Shown here piece after piece: positions 11,707-11,732 of a stretch of DNA of 11,732 nucleotides. The translations under genes and the position numbers were made by a program. Numbering within the stretch: the stretch's first letter is position 1; every line of letters starts with the position of its first letter. The stretch is from DASVEE01 sp036399695. GTDB taxonomy: Bacteria; Acidobacteriota; Thermoanaerobaculia; Gp7-AA8. The DNA lies in the NCBI GenBank assembly GCA_036399695.1, contig DASWMP010000244.1, forward strand, positions 1-11,732, read 5' to 3'. A model generated the notes under the pieces. That model saw only the letters and a program-made list of their open reading frames with translations, searched no databases and had not been told where the DNA came from.

Positions 11707-11732
11707 GGTGATTTGCGAGCGCCGGTGGGCTG

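Overview
This is an 11.7 kb piece of a high-GC bacterial chromosome (roughly two-thirds G+C by eye), apparently from an environmental genome. The gene content is ordinary housekeeping and accessory metabolism: exported peptide and amide hydrolases, a DNA-binding citrate synthase beside an ordinary one, a PhyH oxygenase, an SMR exporter, RmlB and a Uma2 protein. Together with the many intergenic repeats this would fit an Acidobacteriota-like soil bacterium. That placement is inference; no marker gene is present to prove it.

Layout. Plus-strand block 1 (71-3305): an exported gamma-glutamyltransferase and an M20 metallopeptidase. Centre (3429-5855): two citrate synthase family genes transcribed divergently from a 57-bp intergenic region. 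The minus-strand gene carries an N-terminal MerR-like helix-turn-helix; the plus-strand gene is a standard citrate/methylcitrate synthase. Plus-strand block 2 (5979-8007): an exported metal-dependent amidohydrolase of the Xaa-Pro dipeptidase type, a very hydrophobic 91-aa membrane protein and a stand-alone receiver protein. Minus-strand block (11264 down to 8367): Uma2 endonuclease-like protein, PhyH dioxygenase, Gdx/SugE-type SMR exporter, RmlB. The last 470 bases hold decayed gene remnants, including a clear piece of an integron-integrase-like recombinase.

How the genes may work together. GGT, the M20 enzyme and the amidohydrolase could jointly break down glutathione-like or short peptides. 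The citrate synthase pair looks like an enzyme plus an enzyme-derived regulator at the entry to the TCA or methylcitrate cycle. The minus-strand genes have no obvious shared pathway.

The most unusual content lies between the genes. Three families of 7-nt tandem repeats (GTTGGCN, GTTGTCC and GGGCCCT types) sit at gene ends, often as inverted arms, and in places run into coding sequence. They are joined by two REP-pair (BIME-like) palindromes built on GGACAGACA/TGTCTGTCC, a 31-bp tandem hairpin whose stem varies with compensation between copies, and a 77-bp direct repeat flanking one REP pair. Seven of ten genes have a TANNNT-like (-10) hexamer 6-9 nt before the ATG and no clear Shine-Dalgarno site, which suggests much leaderless transcription.
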